DNA of 64,000 nt from Hyalangium versicolor (GCF_020103695.1 NZ_JAHXBF010000004.1:434001-498000), one strand, 5' to 3'; positions 7,979 through 17,491 are shown, counted from the stretch's first letter. The notes: generated by a model not told the origin, from the sequence alone. Numbers and translations: made by a program.

Positions 7979-8822
7979 AGGCGGACACTCCAGCGAGTAC
8001 AACCCCGCTGTCCGGTCCAAGTTACTGGCGGAGGCAGCGCGCGTCGTGCGCGGATTCAGCTTCGCGGGGGCACACGTCATCATCGTGGGTGGTCTCGTTC
8101 CCTCCTTGCTGATTCCCGAGCCTGAGCCAGGCCTCGAGCCTCACATTGGTACGCAGGACCTGGACCTCTGTCTGCGGGTGGCACTCGTCGATGGCGAAGT
8201 CGGCAATTACGATCGCCTGGAGAAATGCCTCAAGGATGCAGGATTCAAGATGCTGGGTAACGCGAGTTGGCGCTGGCAGGGAGGTATTGCGCTCCCTCTG
8301 ACAGTCGAGTTCTTCTGTCCACCCAGCAATGAACGCGAACCGGGAAAGCTCTATCGGCCTGGAGGGGTGGTAGGCGGAAGATTGTCAGCGATGGTCCTGG
8401 CTACCGGGGGACTCATCGACAGGGACTTTCGCGAAATAGAGGTGGACGTCACCCTGCCGGGCCAGGGAGGCAAGACCCACCAAACCCTGAAGGTGGCAGG
8501 GCCCTCGGCGTACCTCGCCGCGAAGGCCGATGCGCTCCGCGGTCGTAACAAGAACAAGGATGCCTACGACATCATCTGGCTCACAGAATCGTGGCCGGGT
8601 GGACAAGCCGCACTGGCCGTAGTCATTCGCGAAAGCTCCATCTTTCACGACCCGGTTTTTCAGGCATGTCTACGCGCCCTCGAGCAGGAGTTCGCTGACA
8701 TCGACTCCGAGGGAGCAAGAAAGTATGCCCGCTTCATGATGGGTCCCGGGATGAACGCGGATCAACTCGCTCGTCATGCTGTCGGCGCCATCAAGTTCCT
8801 ACTGGATGAGCTAAAAGCATGA
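7968..8822 (+). CDS. AbiEii-like nucleotidyltransferase toxin
   Basis: A 284-residue protein with nucleotidyltransferase-fold signatures: an early IIVGGLVPSLLI, then GTQDLDLCLRVA near 63-74 with the DxD metal pair, and later AAKADALRGRNKNKDAYDI, which fits the conserved Lys...Asp-x-x-Asp segment of AbiEii/AbiGii toxins. Such toxins transfer nucleotides to tRNA acceptor stems and cause reversible growth arrest or abortive infection. The only plausible start is the TTG at 7968, inside the antitoxin gene's 3' end, so translation is probably coupled (11-base overlap) and kept low. Together with the upstream gene it forms a classical bicistronic antitoxin-toxin operon. Substrate and phage target are unknown. 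Confidence 0.72.
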   Translation: MATEGGHSSEYNPAVRSKLLAEAARVVRGFSFAGAHVIIVGGLVPSLLIPEPEPGLEPHIGTQDLDLCLRVALVDGEVGNYDRLEKCLKDAGFKMLGNASWRWQGGIALPLTVEFFCPPSNEREPGKLYRPGGVVGGRLSAMVLATGGLIDRDFREIEVDVTLPGQGGKTHQTLKVAGPSAYLAAKADALRGRNKNKDAYDIIWLTESWPGGQAALAVVIRESSIFHDPVFQACLRALEQEFADIDSEGARKYARFMMGPGMNADQLARHAVGAIKFLLDELKA

Positions 8823-8887
8823 GGGTCCCGAGACTCTCGTCGGAACGCTCCCAAACCTGAAGCTCTCACGCCAAGAGACGAATCCCC

Positions 8888-9511
8888 ATGCGTTTCCTAG
8901 TCACTTCCCTCACCGCCCTCTGTGTAACCGCCCTCTGCCTGACCGGCTGCGACAGTGACGATGGCTCGCAAGAGCCGGATGCCGGTGAGCCCGACGGTGG
9001 CACCACGCCCGACGGTGGCACCACGCCCGACGGTGGCGGCTCCGGGGATACCCCGTTCGCGCGGGAGATGATCTCCGCGCACAACTCGGTCCGCATCAGC
9101 GCCACGCCCACGCCCAGCCCGGCCCTGCCCGTGCTCACGTGGTCCAACACCGCCGCCGCCGCGGCCCAGGCCTGGGTCGATCAGTGCAAGTGGGGACACA
9201 ACCCGAACCTGGGCACTCTCAAGCTGGGCGAGAACATCTACGCCGCGGCGCCTCCCAACACCACGGCCACGGCGAGCGTCGTGCAGAGCTGGGCCTCCGA
9301 GTCAGCCTCGTACGACTACGGCAAGAACACCTGCGCCGCGGGCAAGGAGTGCGGCCACTACACCCAGATCGTCTGGCGGAACACCACCCAGGTGGGCTGC
9401 GCGACGAAGGTGTGCACCACCAACTCGCCCTTCTCCGGATTCCCCACGTGGCAGTACTGGGTGTGTGACTACTCGCCTCCTGGGAACTACTCCGGTCAGC
9501 GCCCGTATTGA
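8888..9511 (+). CDS. CAP/SCP-domain secreted lipoprotein
   Basis: A 207-residue lipoprotein (lipobox TALCLTGC, Cys21). The Cys is followed by an acidic Asp/Gly/Thr linker with three copies of a PDGG unit, then a CAP (CRISP, Antigen 5, PR-1) domain from about residue 55. The CAP landmarks are visible: FAREMISAHNSVR, LTWSNTAAAAAQAWVDQC, GENIYAA, GHYTQIVWRNTTQVGCA and WVCDYSPPGNY. The conserved His of AHN, Glu of GEN and His of GHYTQ form the metal- or lipid-binding cavity of CAP proteins. Bacterial CAP proteins are extracellular and mostly uncharacterised. It stands alone and converges with the CapA-like gene, whose stop is 16 bases away on the other strand. Confidence 0.9.
   Translation: MRFLVTSLTALCVTALCLTGCDSDDGSQEPDAGEPDGGTTPDGGTTPDGGGSGDTPFAREMISAHNSVRISATPTPSPALPVLTWSNTAAAAAQAWVDQCKWGHNPNLGTLKLGENIYAAAPPNTTATASVVQSWASESASYDYGKNTCAAGKECGHYTQIVWRNTTQVGCATKVCTTNSPFSGFPTWQYWVCDYSPPGNYSGQRPY
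8990..9037 (+). repeat. 18-bp coding tandem repeat in the CAP lipoprotein linker
   Basis: The unit CCCGACGGTGGCACCACG occurs at 8990-9007 and 9008-9025 without change, followed by a partial third copy at 9026-9037. It encodes PDGGTT repeats in the spacer between the lipid anchor and the CAP domain. Exact repeats of this type can expand or contract by slippage and change linker length without breaking the frame. Confidence 0.85.
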
Positions 9512-9527
9512 GGAGGCTCCGCGCGCC

Positions 9528-10916
9528 TCACTCCACGGACAGGAGCGCCTCGCAGCGGCGATGGAGCTCCTCCGCATCGTCTCCTCGGAAGCCGAAGCCG
9601 GCCCAGCGGTAGGCCGCCACCCGCACCCCGGGAGCACTGGGGCGCAGCGCTACGAAGGAGTCCATCCGGTGCAGCGCGCAGAGCACCCCCGGCTCCTCCG
9701 GCAGGAGCCGGGCATCGAGCAGGGGCCACGCCAGCCCGGAGCCTCGCCAGCGCGCCACGAGCCTCTCACCACGCGCCTCGTACACGTAGGGGCGCAGGGC
9801 CGTCTCTCCGTCCAGCGGTGAGAAGTGCCGCTCCAGCGCGAACAGCCAGGGCTCGCCCGAGCGCACCACCCGCCCCGTCTCGAGCGACACGAGCGCTCCC
9901 GAGCCGACACGCGCCGTCACCCGTCCGTCCCGAACCACCTCCACCTGCGCCACGGGCAGTTCACCCTGCACCGAGCGCGCCTGGAGCCTCAGGCCTCCCA
10001 CCTTCTCCGTCTCGTGCAGAGGCACCTCACAGGCCTTCAGGCTTGCCTCGGTCTCGGGGCTCGCGGAGACCTCGGGCCAGCTGCTGCCTACCGGGAACGA
10101 GGTCGCCAGTCCGCCACAGTGCAGGCTCCGCCCCACGACGCGGCAGTCTGCCGCGAGCCCCACCCGTCCGGCCGGGTACCTGTCTCGGAAGCGGAAGTTC
10201 CCCACGGAGAAGTAGACGGGCCGGCCCTCCACGCACTCCGGAGGCTGCACCACGTGCGGGTGGTGCCCGATGATCAGATCCGCTCCGTGCTTCACGAGCC
10301 ACCGCGCCGCCTGCCGCTGCGTGGGGTGGGGCCAGTCGAACAGCTCCTCACCCCAGTGGACATAGACGACGACCACGTTCGACAGCCGCCGCGCCTGCCG
10401 CAGCTTCCGCGCCAACTCCACCGATGGCAGCTCGCGCACCGGCCCCGTGCCCTTCGAGACTCGCGAGAGCGAGACGAGGCCCACCGTCACCTCTCCCACC
10501 TTGAGAAACGTCGGCGAGGACTCGTAGCGCAGCGGGAACACCCCTGACTCCGACAGCACCCGCGCAGTACGCACCAGGGCCTCGGGCCCCAGGTCTCCCG
10601 CGTGGTTGTTCTCCATCCCCAGCGCTGTGAAGCCCGCTCGTGCCAGCACCCCCGCCATCGTCTCCGGCATGGCGAAGCAGGGAGACTGAGGCGTAGGCCG
10701 GACGCACGTGGACGGCTCTCCCAGCGCACCCTCCAGGTTCCCCACGACGAGCTGGGCCCCGCGCGCTTGCTCGAGCCACGAGCCACTCACCTCCGGCTCA
10801 CGAGCCCCCCGCTCCGCGAGGATGTCCCCCACGAAGAGCAGGCGCGGCTCCTGGGCCTCCACCGTCCCGGAGACGGCGAGCACCAGCGCCGCAATGATGA
10901 GCCGAGAAGGACTCAA
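9528..10916 (-). CDS. CapA-family (poly-gamma-glutamate-type) metallophosphatase-like protein
   Basis: About 462 residues with an N-terminal signal peptide (LIIAALVLAVSG, likely cut after VEA). The CapA core is clear: LLFVGDILAERG near the start of the mature protein, VVGNLEGALG, LGMENNHAGDLG, VVVYVHWGEELFDWP, ADLIIGHHPHVVQPPE and PVYFSVGNFRF. These residues make the dinuclear-metal site of the calcineurin-like CapA fold, associated with capsule or polyglutamate export but often of unknown substrate. The best start is the TTG at 10916, which overlaps the stop of the upstream DUF3160 gene as TTGA, so translation is likely coupled. A C-terminal extension of about 170 residues lacks a known domain. 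Confidence 0.8.
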   Translation of the reverse strand: MSPSRLIIAALVLAVSGTVEAQEPRLLFVGDILAERGAREPEVSGSWLEQARGAQLVVGNLEGALGEPSTCVRPTPQSPCFAMPETMAGVLARAGFTALGMENNHAGDLGPEALVRTARVLSESGVFPLRYESSPTFLKVGEVTVGLVSLSRVSKGTGPVRELPSVELARKLRQARRLSNVVVVYVHWGEELFDWPHPTQRQAARWLVKHGADLIIGHHPHVVQPPECVEGRPVYFSVGNFRFRDRYPAGRVGLAADCRVVGRSLHCGGLATSFPVGSSWPEVSASPETEASLKACEVPLHETEKVGGLRLQARSVQGELPVAQVEVVRDGRVTARVGSGALVSLETGRVVRSGEPWLFALERHFSPLDGETALRPYVYEARGERLVARWRGSGLAWPLLDARLLPEEPGVLCALHRMDSFVALRPSAPGVRVAAYRWAGFGFRGDDAEELHRRCEALLSVE

Positions 10917-13750
10917 GGCTCGGCTATGAACGGAGTGACCCAGGCCGGACGCGGCGTGCGAGCCTCCACCTTCCGCCACTCCTCGTCCGTGAGCGGCTTG
11001 TCCTGGATGAGCTCGAAGTACGAGTACACCGCCCCGCGAACCACCTGCCTCCGTCCCAGGTGAGGGACGACCAGCCTCCACTCCAGCGGCGAGCCCACCG
11101 CCACGTGCAGCAGCGGCTTGGGCCCTCCATCCGCCACGTCCGCGATCTTCGAGATGGGCTGCGGATCCGAGAGCGCCAGCTGCGGGTTCCCCAGGCTCTT
11201 GAAGATCAGGAAGTTGTGCTCGAAGTGCCGGCCCACGTGGAGGATCTGATCGTACTCCTCGGGCGTGAACGCCTCGCCTCGGAGCTGCTTCTCCGCCATC
11301 GCCTTGAAGGTGCGCACGGCCTGCGCCGAGCTCGTCAGCCGCTTGAACACCCCTTCCACCACCGCCTCGCGCTCCTCCGGATCGTTGCTGGTGAACTTGC
11401 GATCCCCCAGCGAGGCGCTTGCGCGGCGGAACGCCTCGGCCGTGCCGTCGAAGAGCTGGGCGATCGCCTCGAACGTCCGGGGATCGGGCTCGACGAAGCC
11501 GCGTGGCTGCTCCGGCCAGACCTGCTCGAACTCGCCGCCACTCCCCAGCTCGGCTGCGGCGCGCTCGTTCACGAGCACCGTGGCATGCCGCAAGGTCGCC
11601 CAGCTCCCCAATCCTGTCTGGAGCCGCTTCGCCTTCCACAGCTTCGCGTCCACGCCTCGCGGAGGCGCCACTTCCTCGGACCATTGCAGCGCCAGGCCTC
11701 GCAGCCATCGATCATAGAGGCTCGCGGAAGCCTGGGCCGCCGTGTACTTCGCGAACCGCGTGCCCAGCTCGTCGAGCGCACGCCCAAGCGATGGGAACTG
11801 TGCCATCTCTGGAGCCAGCAGCTCCCGCGCCCTCCGGCTGCCCATCGCCGCCGCCACATCCAAACCCGACGGCAACAGCCGAGGCACCTGCGGCTCCGAA
11901 GCGCGCTCGGGGCACTGAGCCGTCACCGCCAGGAGCTGCGGATCCACCTTTGCGCCCGCACGCACCGGCCCCTGGATCCGCTCGGCGAGCGGCGTGGCGC
12001 AGTGGAAGACATCGGTGAACATCACCTCGTTGTCGAAGCCCCACGAGAGCGGGAACACGACAGGGCGGTCGGGCGCCCGATTCAGGTAGGGCGGCGGCTT
12101 GTACGCGCCCTGCGACCAGATCACCGGGGCACGGGCCGGAGCGATGTAGCCTTCGTAGGCGGCGATCCACGCACGGGCCTGCTCCTGCGCTCGGGGAGAC
12201 AGCGATCCGAGCTTCTCGGCTCCCAGCTTCTTCGACACGGTCGTCAGGTAGCGCATCGCCTGGAAGTACCGCTTCAGGTCCGCCGAAGCCGTGTAGTGCC
12301 CACGCGCCTTCATCTCCTCGAAGTCGAACGGCTCGCCCGTCACCTGGGAGACCACAGTGCCCGCGGCCGCGAGGATGCGCTGGGCCTCGGGGTTCTTCGG
12401 TGAGGGCTCCGCGCGCAGGGACTCGAGCGCGTCGAAGACCTTCCCCCACGCCGCATCCACCTTCTTCGCACCCTGGCTCGCCTCCTGGACGAACTCCCAG
12501 AAGCGAGGCATCGCCTGATAGCGCTCGGCGAGGATGAACGAGCCCTCGTACGCAGCCGCGAACAGCTCCCAGAAGGAGTCCGTCGTCACCAGGTACGGCA
12601 CGGTCTCGAAGGTGTCCTCGTGGTAGAGCTCCTCTTCGTAGAGCTGGTAGAGCTGAGCGTCCCGCCTCGGCAGAAACGCGCCCGCGTAGCGCCCGAACTT
12701 CTCCAACTGCGACTTCGTCTTCACGGCCAGCCACCCGTTGGAGACATCCGCGAGGGGAATCTCGACCGGCACGTAGACCACGGCGGGACGGTCGCCGCCC
12801 GTCACTCCCACGAGCCCCTTTCCATCCACCGTCAGCGCGGGAGGCGCCACGAAGCTCTGGGACGCCGCTAGCGGCCTCGGTGCCTTCTCCAGCGACACCT
12901 GTACCTGGGCCCCGGGCTTGCCGGACTCCCAGAGCAACAGGCCCAGGCCATTGGGCAGGAAGCCCACGGCGGTGCCGGGCGCGGACGAAGCCTTTCCCTC
13001 GGGCAGGAACCAGGGCGGGCCATAGTCCACGATGCGCACGCCTCCCTTGGCCTCGGTGAAGAGCATCTTCTTGCCGTCAGGGTGGAACGCCACTGGGAGG
13101 ACGCTCGGGAGGTTGATGGGCTCGGGCACGTCGTACTCGTCCATGTCGCGCGGCTTGAGCGCCTCCGAGGCCGGGCCGATGACCAGGTACTCGCGCGTGC
13201 CCAATTCGGTGAGCGTGCGAAGGGCGAAGCCGCTCGCGTAGCGGATCCCGAAGAAGAGCCGGTACCCGCGGATCTCCTTCTTCCCATCCGAGAACATGAA
13301 GGGCCGCGGGCTCACCACCAGCCCCTTCAGCTCCCGGTCACTCGAGTAGATCTCCGAGCGCTCCAGCGCGCCGCCCTTGCCCAGCGCCAGCAGGCTGATG
13401 CCCGAGCGCTTTCCCTGGCGCGTCAGGGCGAACACCTTGCTGGTGCTCGGGTGCCACGCCACCGCCTCGACGGAGACCCCCGCCGGGGCCGGCCACGTCA
13501 CCGAGGGCTTCGCCTCGCCGATCTTCCAGAGCACCACCCGGGAGCCACCATCGGGCGCGCGCACGGCCAGCGCCACCTCGGGCCCGAGCCGGGACACCGC
13601 GCTCGAGACGACTTGCACCCCTGCTTCCAGTTCCAACCGTGCCGGACCGGAGGGAGAGGGCACCACCTGCGGCTCGGGCATGTCGAAAGGTGAGCCAGCG
13701 GCTGAAACCCCGGTTAGTAGGCAGGCGATTGTCGCCAGGAGATGTTTCAT
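10913..13750 (-). CDS. DUF3160-domain secreted protein
   Basis: A 945-residue protein starting at the ATG at 13750 with a signal peptide (MKHLLATIACLLTGVSAAG). Residues 25-330 look like a degenerate beta-propeller (repeated VAWHPSTSKVFALT and VAFHPDGKKMLFT units). Residues 350-900 carry the DUF3160 pattern: VTTDSFWELFAAAYEG, YFQAMRYLTTVSKKLG, LQTGLGSWATLRHATVLV, FEHNFLIFKSLG and near the end VVRGAVYSYFELIQDKPLTD with EEWR. DUF3160 proteins are exported and common in deltaproteobacteria and Bacteroidetes; no activity is established. Its stop overlaps the CapA-like start by four bases, so the two act as one unit. It is transcribed divergently from the WD40 kinase, with 153 bases between the starts. 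Confidence 0.85.
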   Translation of the reverse strand: MKHLLATIACLLTGVSAAGSPFDMPEPQVVPSPSGPARLELEAGVQVVSSAVSRLGPEVALAVRAPDGGSRVVLWKIGEAKPSVTWPAPAGVSVEAVAWHPSTSKVFALTRQGKRSGISLLALGKGGALERSEIYSSDRELKGLVVSPRPFMFSDGKKEIRGYRLFFGIRYASGFALRTLTELGTREYLVIGPASEALKPRDMDEYDVPEPINLPSVLPVAFHPDGKKMLFTEAKGGVRIVDYGPPWFLPEGKASSAPGTAVGFLPNGLGLLLWESGKPGAQVQVSLEKAPRPLAASQSFVAPPALTVDGKGLVGVTGGDRPAVVYVPVEIPLADVSNGWLAVKTKSQLEKFGRYAGAFLPRRDAQLYQLYEEELYHEDTFETVPYLVTTDSFWELFAAAYEGSFILAERYQAMPRFWEFVQEASQGAKKVDAAWGKVFDALESLRAEPSPKNPEAQRILAAAGTVVSQVTGEPFDFEEMKARGHYTASADLKRYFQAMRYLTTVSKKLGAEKLGSLSPRAQEQARAWIAAYEGYIAPARAPVIWSQGAYKPPPYLNRAPDRPVVFPLSWGFDNEVMFTDVFHCATPLAERIQGPVRAGAKVDPQLLAVTAQCPERASEPQVPRLLPSGLDVAAAMGSRRARELLAPEMAQFPSLGRALDELGTRFAKYTAAQASASLYDRWLRGLALQWSEEVAPPRGVDAKLWKAKRLQTGLGSWATLRHATVLVNERAAAELGSGGEFEQVWPEQPRGFVEPDPRTFEAIAQLFDGTAEAFRRASASLGDRKFTSNDPEEREAVVEGVFKRLTSSAQAVRTFKAMAEKQLRGEAFTPEEYDQILHVGRHFEHNFLIFKSLGNPQLALSDPQPISKIADVADGGPKPLLHVAVGSPLEWRLVVPHLGRRQVVRGAVYSYFELIQDKPLTDEEWRKVEARTPRPAWVTPFIAEP

Positions 13751-13903
13751 AGGGCCGGGCAGGCTAGCAGTGCGGTCACCCCAACGCACAGCCCACTACT
13801 CAACGCCCGGATAGGCGAGAACCCCAGCGCGCTCCAGGCAGGTTGGGAGCACGGTGGGCATCCGGTCTAGGCTCCTCTCAGGCTCTCGAGGCTCCCTTCC
13901 GTC

Positions 13904-16900
13904 ATGAAAGAGTCCGCCCACTCCGCTGCCCTCCGCTCCGACGCGGAGGCCTCCACCCTCCACCGCTCTCCGGGCACCGCCACACCCCTCTCGGACGAGC
14001 TCGCCACCACGCTCCACCCCAGCCAGCGCTCGCTGCCCCGGGGCGGCGTGGATCCACTCAGTTGGAACCTGCCGCTCGTCGACCGGGAGCGCTACCTGCT
14101 CGACGGCGTCGTCGCCGAGGGAGGCCACGGCCGCATCCTCCGCGCGCAGGATCTCCACCTGGAGCGCATGGTCGCCCTCAAGGAGCCCATCTCCGACGGC
14201 ACCTCCACCCAGGGCCGATTCCTGCGCGAGGCCCGCATCACCGCGCGCCTGCAGCACCCCTCCATCGTCCCCGTGTACGAGGCCGGCCGCTGGCCCGGAG
14301 GCGAGCCCTTCTACGCCATGAAGCTCGTCTCGGGCCGCTCGCTGGCCCGGCTCATCGAGTCGATGAAGACGCTGGACGAGCGTCTGGCCGCGCTGCCCCA
14401 CGTGCTCGCGGTGGCCGAGGCCATGGCCTACGCCCACTGTGAGCGCGTCATCCACCGGGACCTCAAGCCCTCCAACGTGCTGGTGGGCGAGTACGGTGAG
14501 ACGGTCGTCATCGACTGGGGCCTGGCCAAGGAGCTGGACGCGCCGGAGATTCCCGCGGACGAGGCCCCCAGCCACGCCGGCTCGCCAGAGCCTGAACGCA
14601 CCCAGTTGGGCACGGTGATGGGCACGCCGGCGTACATGCCTCCGGAGCAGGCCGCGGGGCAGCCCGTCGATGAGCGCGCGGACGTGTACTCGCTGGGCGC
14701 CATCCTCTATCACCTGCTGGCGGGCCGGGCGCCGTACATGGGCACCACCTCTCAGGAGGTGCTCCAGCACGTGCTCACCGAGGAGCCCACGCCGCTGGTC
14801 CGCCTCCACGACTGTCTGCCCCAGGAGTTGCTGGACATCGTCTCGCGGGCCATGGAGCGCGATCCGGCGCGGCGCTACCCCACCGCTCGCGAGCTCGCCG
14901 AGGACCTGCGCCGCTTCCAGGCGGGCCAGTACGTGAAGGCCCACCGGTACACGCTCTGGGAGAAGCTGGTGCGCCTGGTGCGCCAGCACCGCTCCACCTT
15001 CATCGTGGCGGCGGTGCTGCTGGCGGCGCTCCTCGCGCTGGCCACCAGCGCCCACCGCCACATCATCCGCGAGAGGGACGCGGCCCAGCAGGAGCGCGCC
15101 GAGGCCATCACCCGCAGCGACTCGCTCGTGCTGCTCCAGGCCCGTCACGCCTTCGAGGAGTCTCCAGACAAGGTGCTCTCGTACCTGGACATGCTCTCGA
15201 CTTCGTTCCAGGACTGGGATCGGGCGCGCATCCTCGCGGCGGATGCCATGGCGCAGGGCCTGCCCATGCGCTTGCAAGGCCACACCGGCTCCATCAACCG
15301 GGTCGAGATGTCTCCGGATGGCCAGTGGCTGGTCAGCGCCAGTGATGACGAGAAGATCCGCCTGTGGGATCTGCGCAAGAACGAGTCCCGCGTCATCGCG
15401 AACTTCTCCGACGAAGCCTGGCGCGCCGCCTTCTCCAAGGACGGGCGCTACGTGGCCTCCAGCGGCAAGGAGGGCCTGGTGCAGCTGTGGGACAAGACCA
15501 CGGACACCACGCGCGAGCTGAAGGGCCACACCGAGCCCGTGCCCTTCACGGTCTTCACTCCGGACACGCGCTACCTGCTGACGGCTGGGAACGACGGGAA
15601 GCTCTTCCGCTGGGACGTGGCCACGGGCACGAGCCTCCTGCTGGGCAGTCACACCGGCGGCGTGGCGGATCTGCGGCTGCTGCCCAATGGAAAGCACGTG
15701 GTGACCGCGGGGACGAAGGACCGGAGCGTGCAGCTGTGGGACTTGGAGACCGGCGCGAACCAGTTGCTGCTCGCCCACTCGCGCTTCCTCACCGTGATGG
15801 CCTCAGCGTCCCGAGCCGAGTCCTTCGCCGTCGCCACCGACAACGGGCAGATCCTGCTCTGGGAGTCCCAGCGAGGCCCCATGCGCACGCTGGAGCTCGG
15901 GAGCAAGTCCGTGAGCGCACTGGCCCTCTCGCCGGATGGGCGCTACCTGGCGGCCCAGGCTTCGGGGGATCCGATCCTCCTCTGGGACTTGAAGGATGGG
16001 GGCCCCCCGCGCTCGCTGCCGAGCGCCGCGAACTGGAAGTGCTCGCTCACCTTCTCCGAGGACGGGAAGTGGCTGGCCGCGGGAGGCAAGGACGCTCGGG
16101 CACGTGCGTGGGAGGTGGCCACGGGCCGGGTGCGCGTGCTGTACGGGGCCACGGCGACCGTGAGCACGGTGGCCTTCTCTCCGGACGGCAAGTGGCTGGC
16201 AGCCGGCAGCCATGATGGGACGATCCGGGTGCACGAGCTGGCGGAGCGCTACCCGCTCACCGTGACGAGCCATGAGCAGCCTCTCGCACCGGACGCTGTC
16301 TCGCTGGACTGGCATCACCTCTCGCCCTGGGAGCTGAGGAGCCTCATGCGCAGCGTCATCTCCGCCGTGGCCTTCACGCCGGATGGGCGCCACGTGCTGT
16401 CCGCCGGGAAGCGGGATGGCACAGTGCGCCTCTCGGGCCCGGACGGCGCCTCAGCCCAGGTGGTGAAGGCGCACCCGGGAGAGATGACGGCGGCCTTCGT
16501 GCTGGAGGACGGCAGCCTGATGGCCACCGCGGGGCAGGATGGGACGGTGGCTCTCTGGAATGAGCAGGCCCAGCGGCTCCGGGAGTTGAAGGGCCCCACG
16601 GGCCGCATCGACGTGCTGGCGCTCTCGGCGGATCGAACCTGGGTGGCCGCGGGACTCGCGGAGGGCGAGCTGTGGCTGTGGGACGCGGCCTCGGGCCAGG
16701 GACGCTCCCTGGGCAAGCAGGCCCAGAGCATCCGCGCCCTGGCCTTCTCACCCGACGGCCATCGGCTGGCCTCGGGCAGTGCGGACGGAGAGCTGCGGCT
16801 CTGGGATGTGGCGACCGGCCAGGGTCAGCACGTTCACTCCCATCAGTTGGAGGTGGTGGATGTGACGTTCTCTCGGGACGGCACCCTGCTGGCCTCGGGC

Positions 16901-17389
16901 AGCTCGGATCACACCGCCTGGATCCAGCCGTTGAACTCGGAGCCGGGCAGGACGGAATTGGCGCCGGGCCAGAAGAAGAACCTGAGCGGCACTGGAGTGA
17001 TCGCGATGTCCTTCTCCGCGGATGGACGCGAGTTCCTCAGCAGCAGCATGGGCGACTCGCTCGTGATGCGCTTCGACATGCGGAAGGACGAACGCCACCC
17101 CAGCCTGATAGCCCACACCAGCTCCGTGCTGCACATGGCCGTGTCACCGGATGGCCTGCGCCTGCTCACCGCCAGTGCCGACGGCACGGCGCGCCTCTGG
17201 GATCTCTCCAGCGGCGAGAGCCGGGCCCTGCCGGGCCACGAGGGCCCCGTGCTCTGGGTGGCGTTCTCCTCGGATGGCAGGCAGATGCTGTCGGCCGGCC
17301 AGGACGGCACGGTCCAGGTGTGGCCGGATGATCTGCCGCTGGAGCCCCAGGCCCTGCGCGAGTGGGTTCACGCGCAGGCGACGCGCTGA
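13904..17389 (+). CDS. Ser/Thr protein kinase with transmembrane segment and about 16 WD40 repeats
   Basis: An 1161-residue membrane protein. Residues 60-340 are a protein kinase: glycine loop VVAEGGHGRIL, catalytic Lys in VALKEP (93), HRDLKPSN at 184-191, metal motif DWG at 204-206 (Phe of DFG replaced by Trp) and the APE-equivalent GTPAYMPPEQA. A membrane segment (FIVAAVLLAALLALAT) follows at about 365-382, then a short coiled stretch. From 450 to the end about 16 WD40 units can be counted, each ending WD or similar (for example VEMSPDGQWLVSAS then IRLWDL), enough for two beta-propellers. The layout suggests a cytoplasmic kinase and a periplasmic propeller sensor or scaffold. The promoter region is shared with the divergent DUF3160 gene. 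No cognate substrate is evident. Confidence 0.92.
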   Translation: MKESAHSAALRSDAEASTLHRSPGTATPLSDELATTLHPSQRSLPRGGVDPLSWNLPLVDRERYLLDGVVAEGGHGRILRAQDLHLERMVALKEPISDGTSTQGRFLREARITARLQHPSIVPVYEAGRWPGGEPFYAMKLVSGRSLARLIESMKTLDERLAALPHVLAVAEAMAYAHCERVIHRDLKPSNVLVGEYGETVVIDWGLAKELDAPEIPADEAPSHAGSPEPERTQLGTVMGTPAYMPPEQAAGQPVDERADVYSLGAILYHLLAGRAPYMGTTSQEVLQHVLTEEPTPLVRLHDCLPQELLDIVSRAMERDPARRYPTARELAEDLRRFQAGQYVKAHRYTLWEKLVRLVRQHRSTFIVAAVLLAALLALATSAHRHIIRERDAAQQERAEAITRSDSLVLLQARHAFEESPDKVLSYLDMLSTSFQDWDRARILAADAMAQGLPMRLQGHTGSINRVEMSPDGQWLVSASDDEKIRLWDLRKNESRVIANFSDEAWRAAFSKDGRYVASSGKEGLVQLWDKTTDTTRELKGHTEPVPFTVFTPDTRYLLTAGNDGKLFRWDVATGTSLLLGSHTGGVADLRLLPNGKHVVTAGTKDRSVQLWDLETGANQLLLAHSRFLTVMASASRAESFAVATDNGQILLWESQRGPMRTLELGSKSVSALALSPDGRYLAAQASGDPILLWDLKDGGPPRSLPSAANWKCSLTFSEDGKWLAAGGKDARARAWEVATGRVRVLYGATATVSTVAFSPDGKWLAAGSHDGTIRVHELAERYPLTVTSHEQPLAPDAVSLDWHHLSPWELRSLMRSVISAVAFTPDGRHVLSAGKRDGTVRLSGPDGASAQVVKAHPGEMTAAFVLEDGSLMATAGQDGTVALWNEQAQRLRELKGPTGRIDVLALSADRTWVAAGLAEGELWLWDAASGQGRSLGKQAQSIRALAFSPDGHRLASGSADGELRLWDVATGQGQHVHSHQLEVVDVTFSRDGTLLASGSSDHTAWIQPLNSEPGRTELAPGQKKNLSGTGVIAMSFSADGREFLSSSMGDSLVMRFDMRKDERHPSLIAHTSSVLHMAVSPDGLRLLTASADGTARLWDLSSGESRALPGHEGPVLWVAFSSDGRQMLSAGQDGTVQVWPDDLPLEPQALREWVHAQATR

Positions 17390-17491
17390 GGCGACCGCAC
17401 CGCGCCCCATGGCGAACAACGTCAGTCGTCATGCGGCGCGGCTGGGAGCGCCTCCTGTGGCTTCGGCTCTTCCCCTGGGGGGAACATGCGC

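Noticed and set aside
13796-15778. Long open frame (660 codons) on the minus strand
   Set aside because: It lies wholly antisense to the WD40 kinase; its His/Arg/Gln-rich composition is what a GC3-biased gene gives on the opposite strand. The kinase frame has clear motifs.
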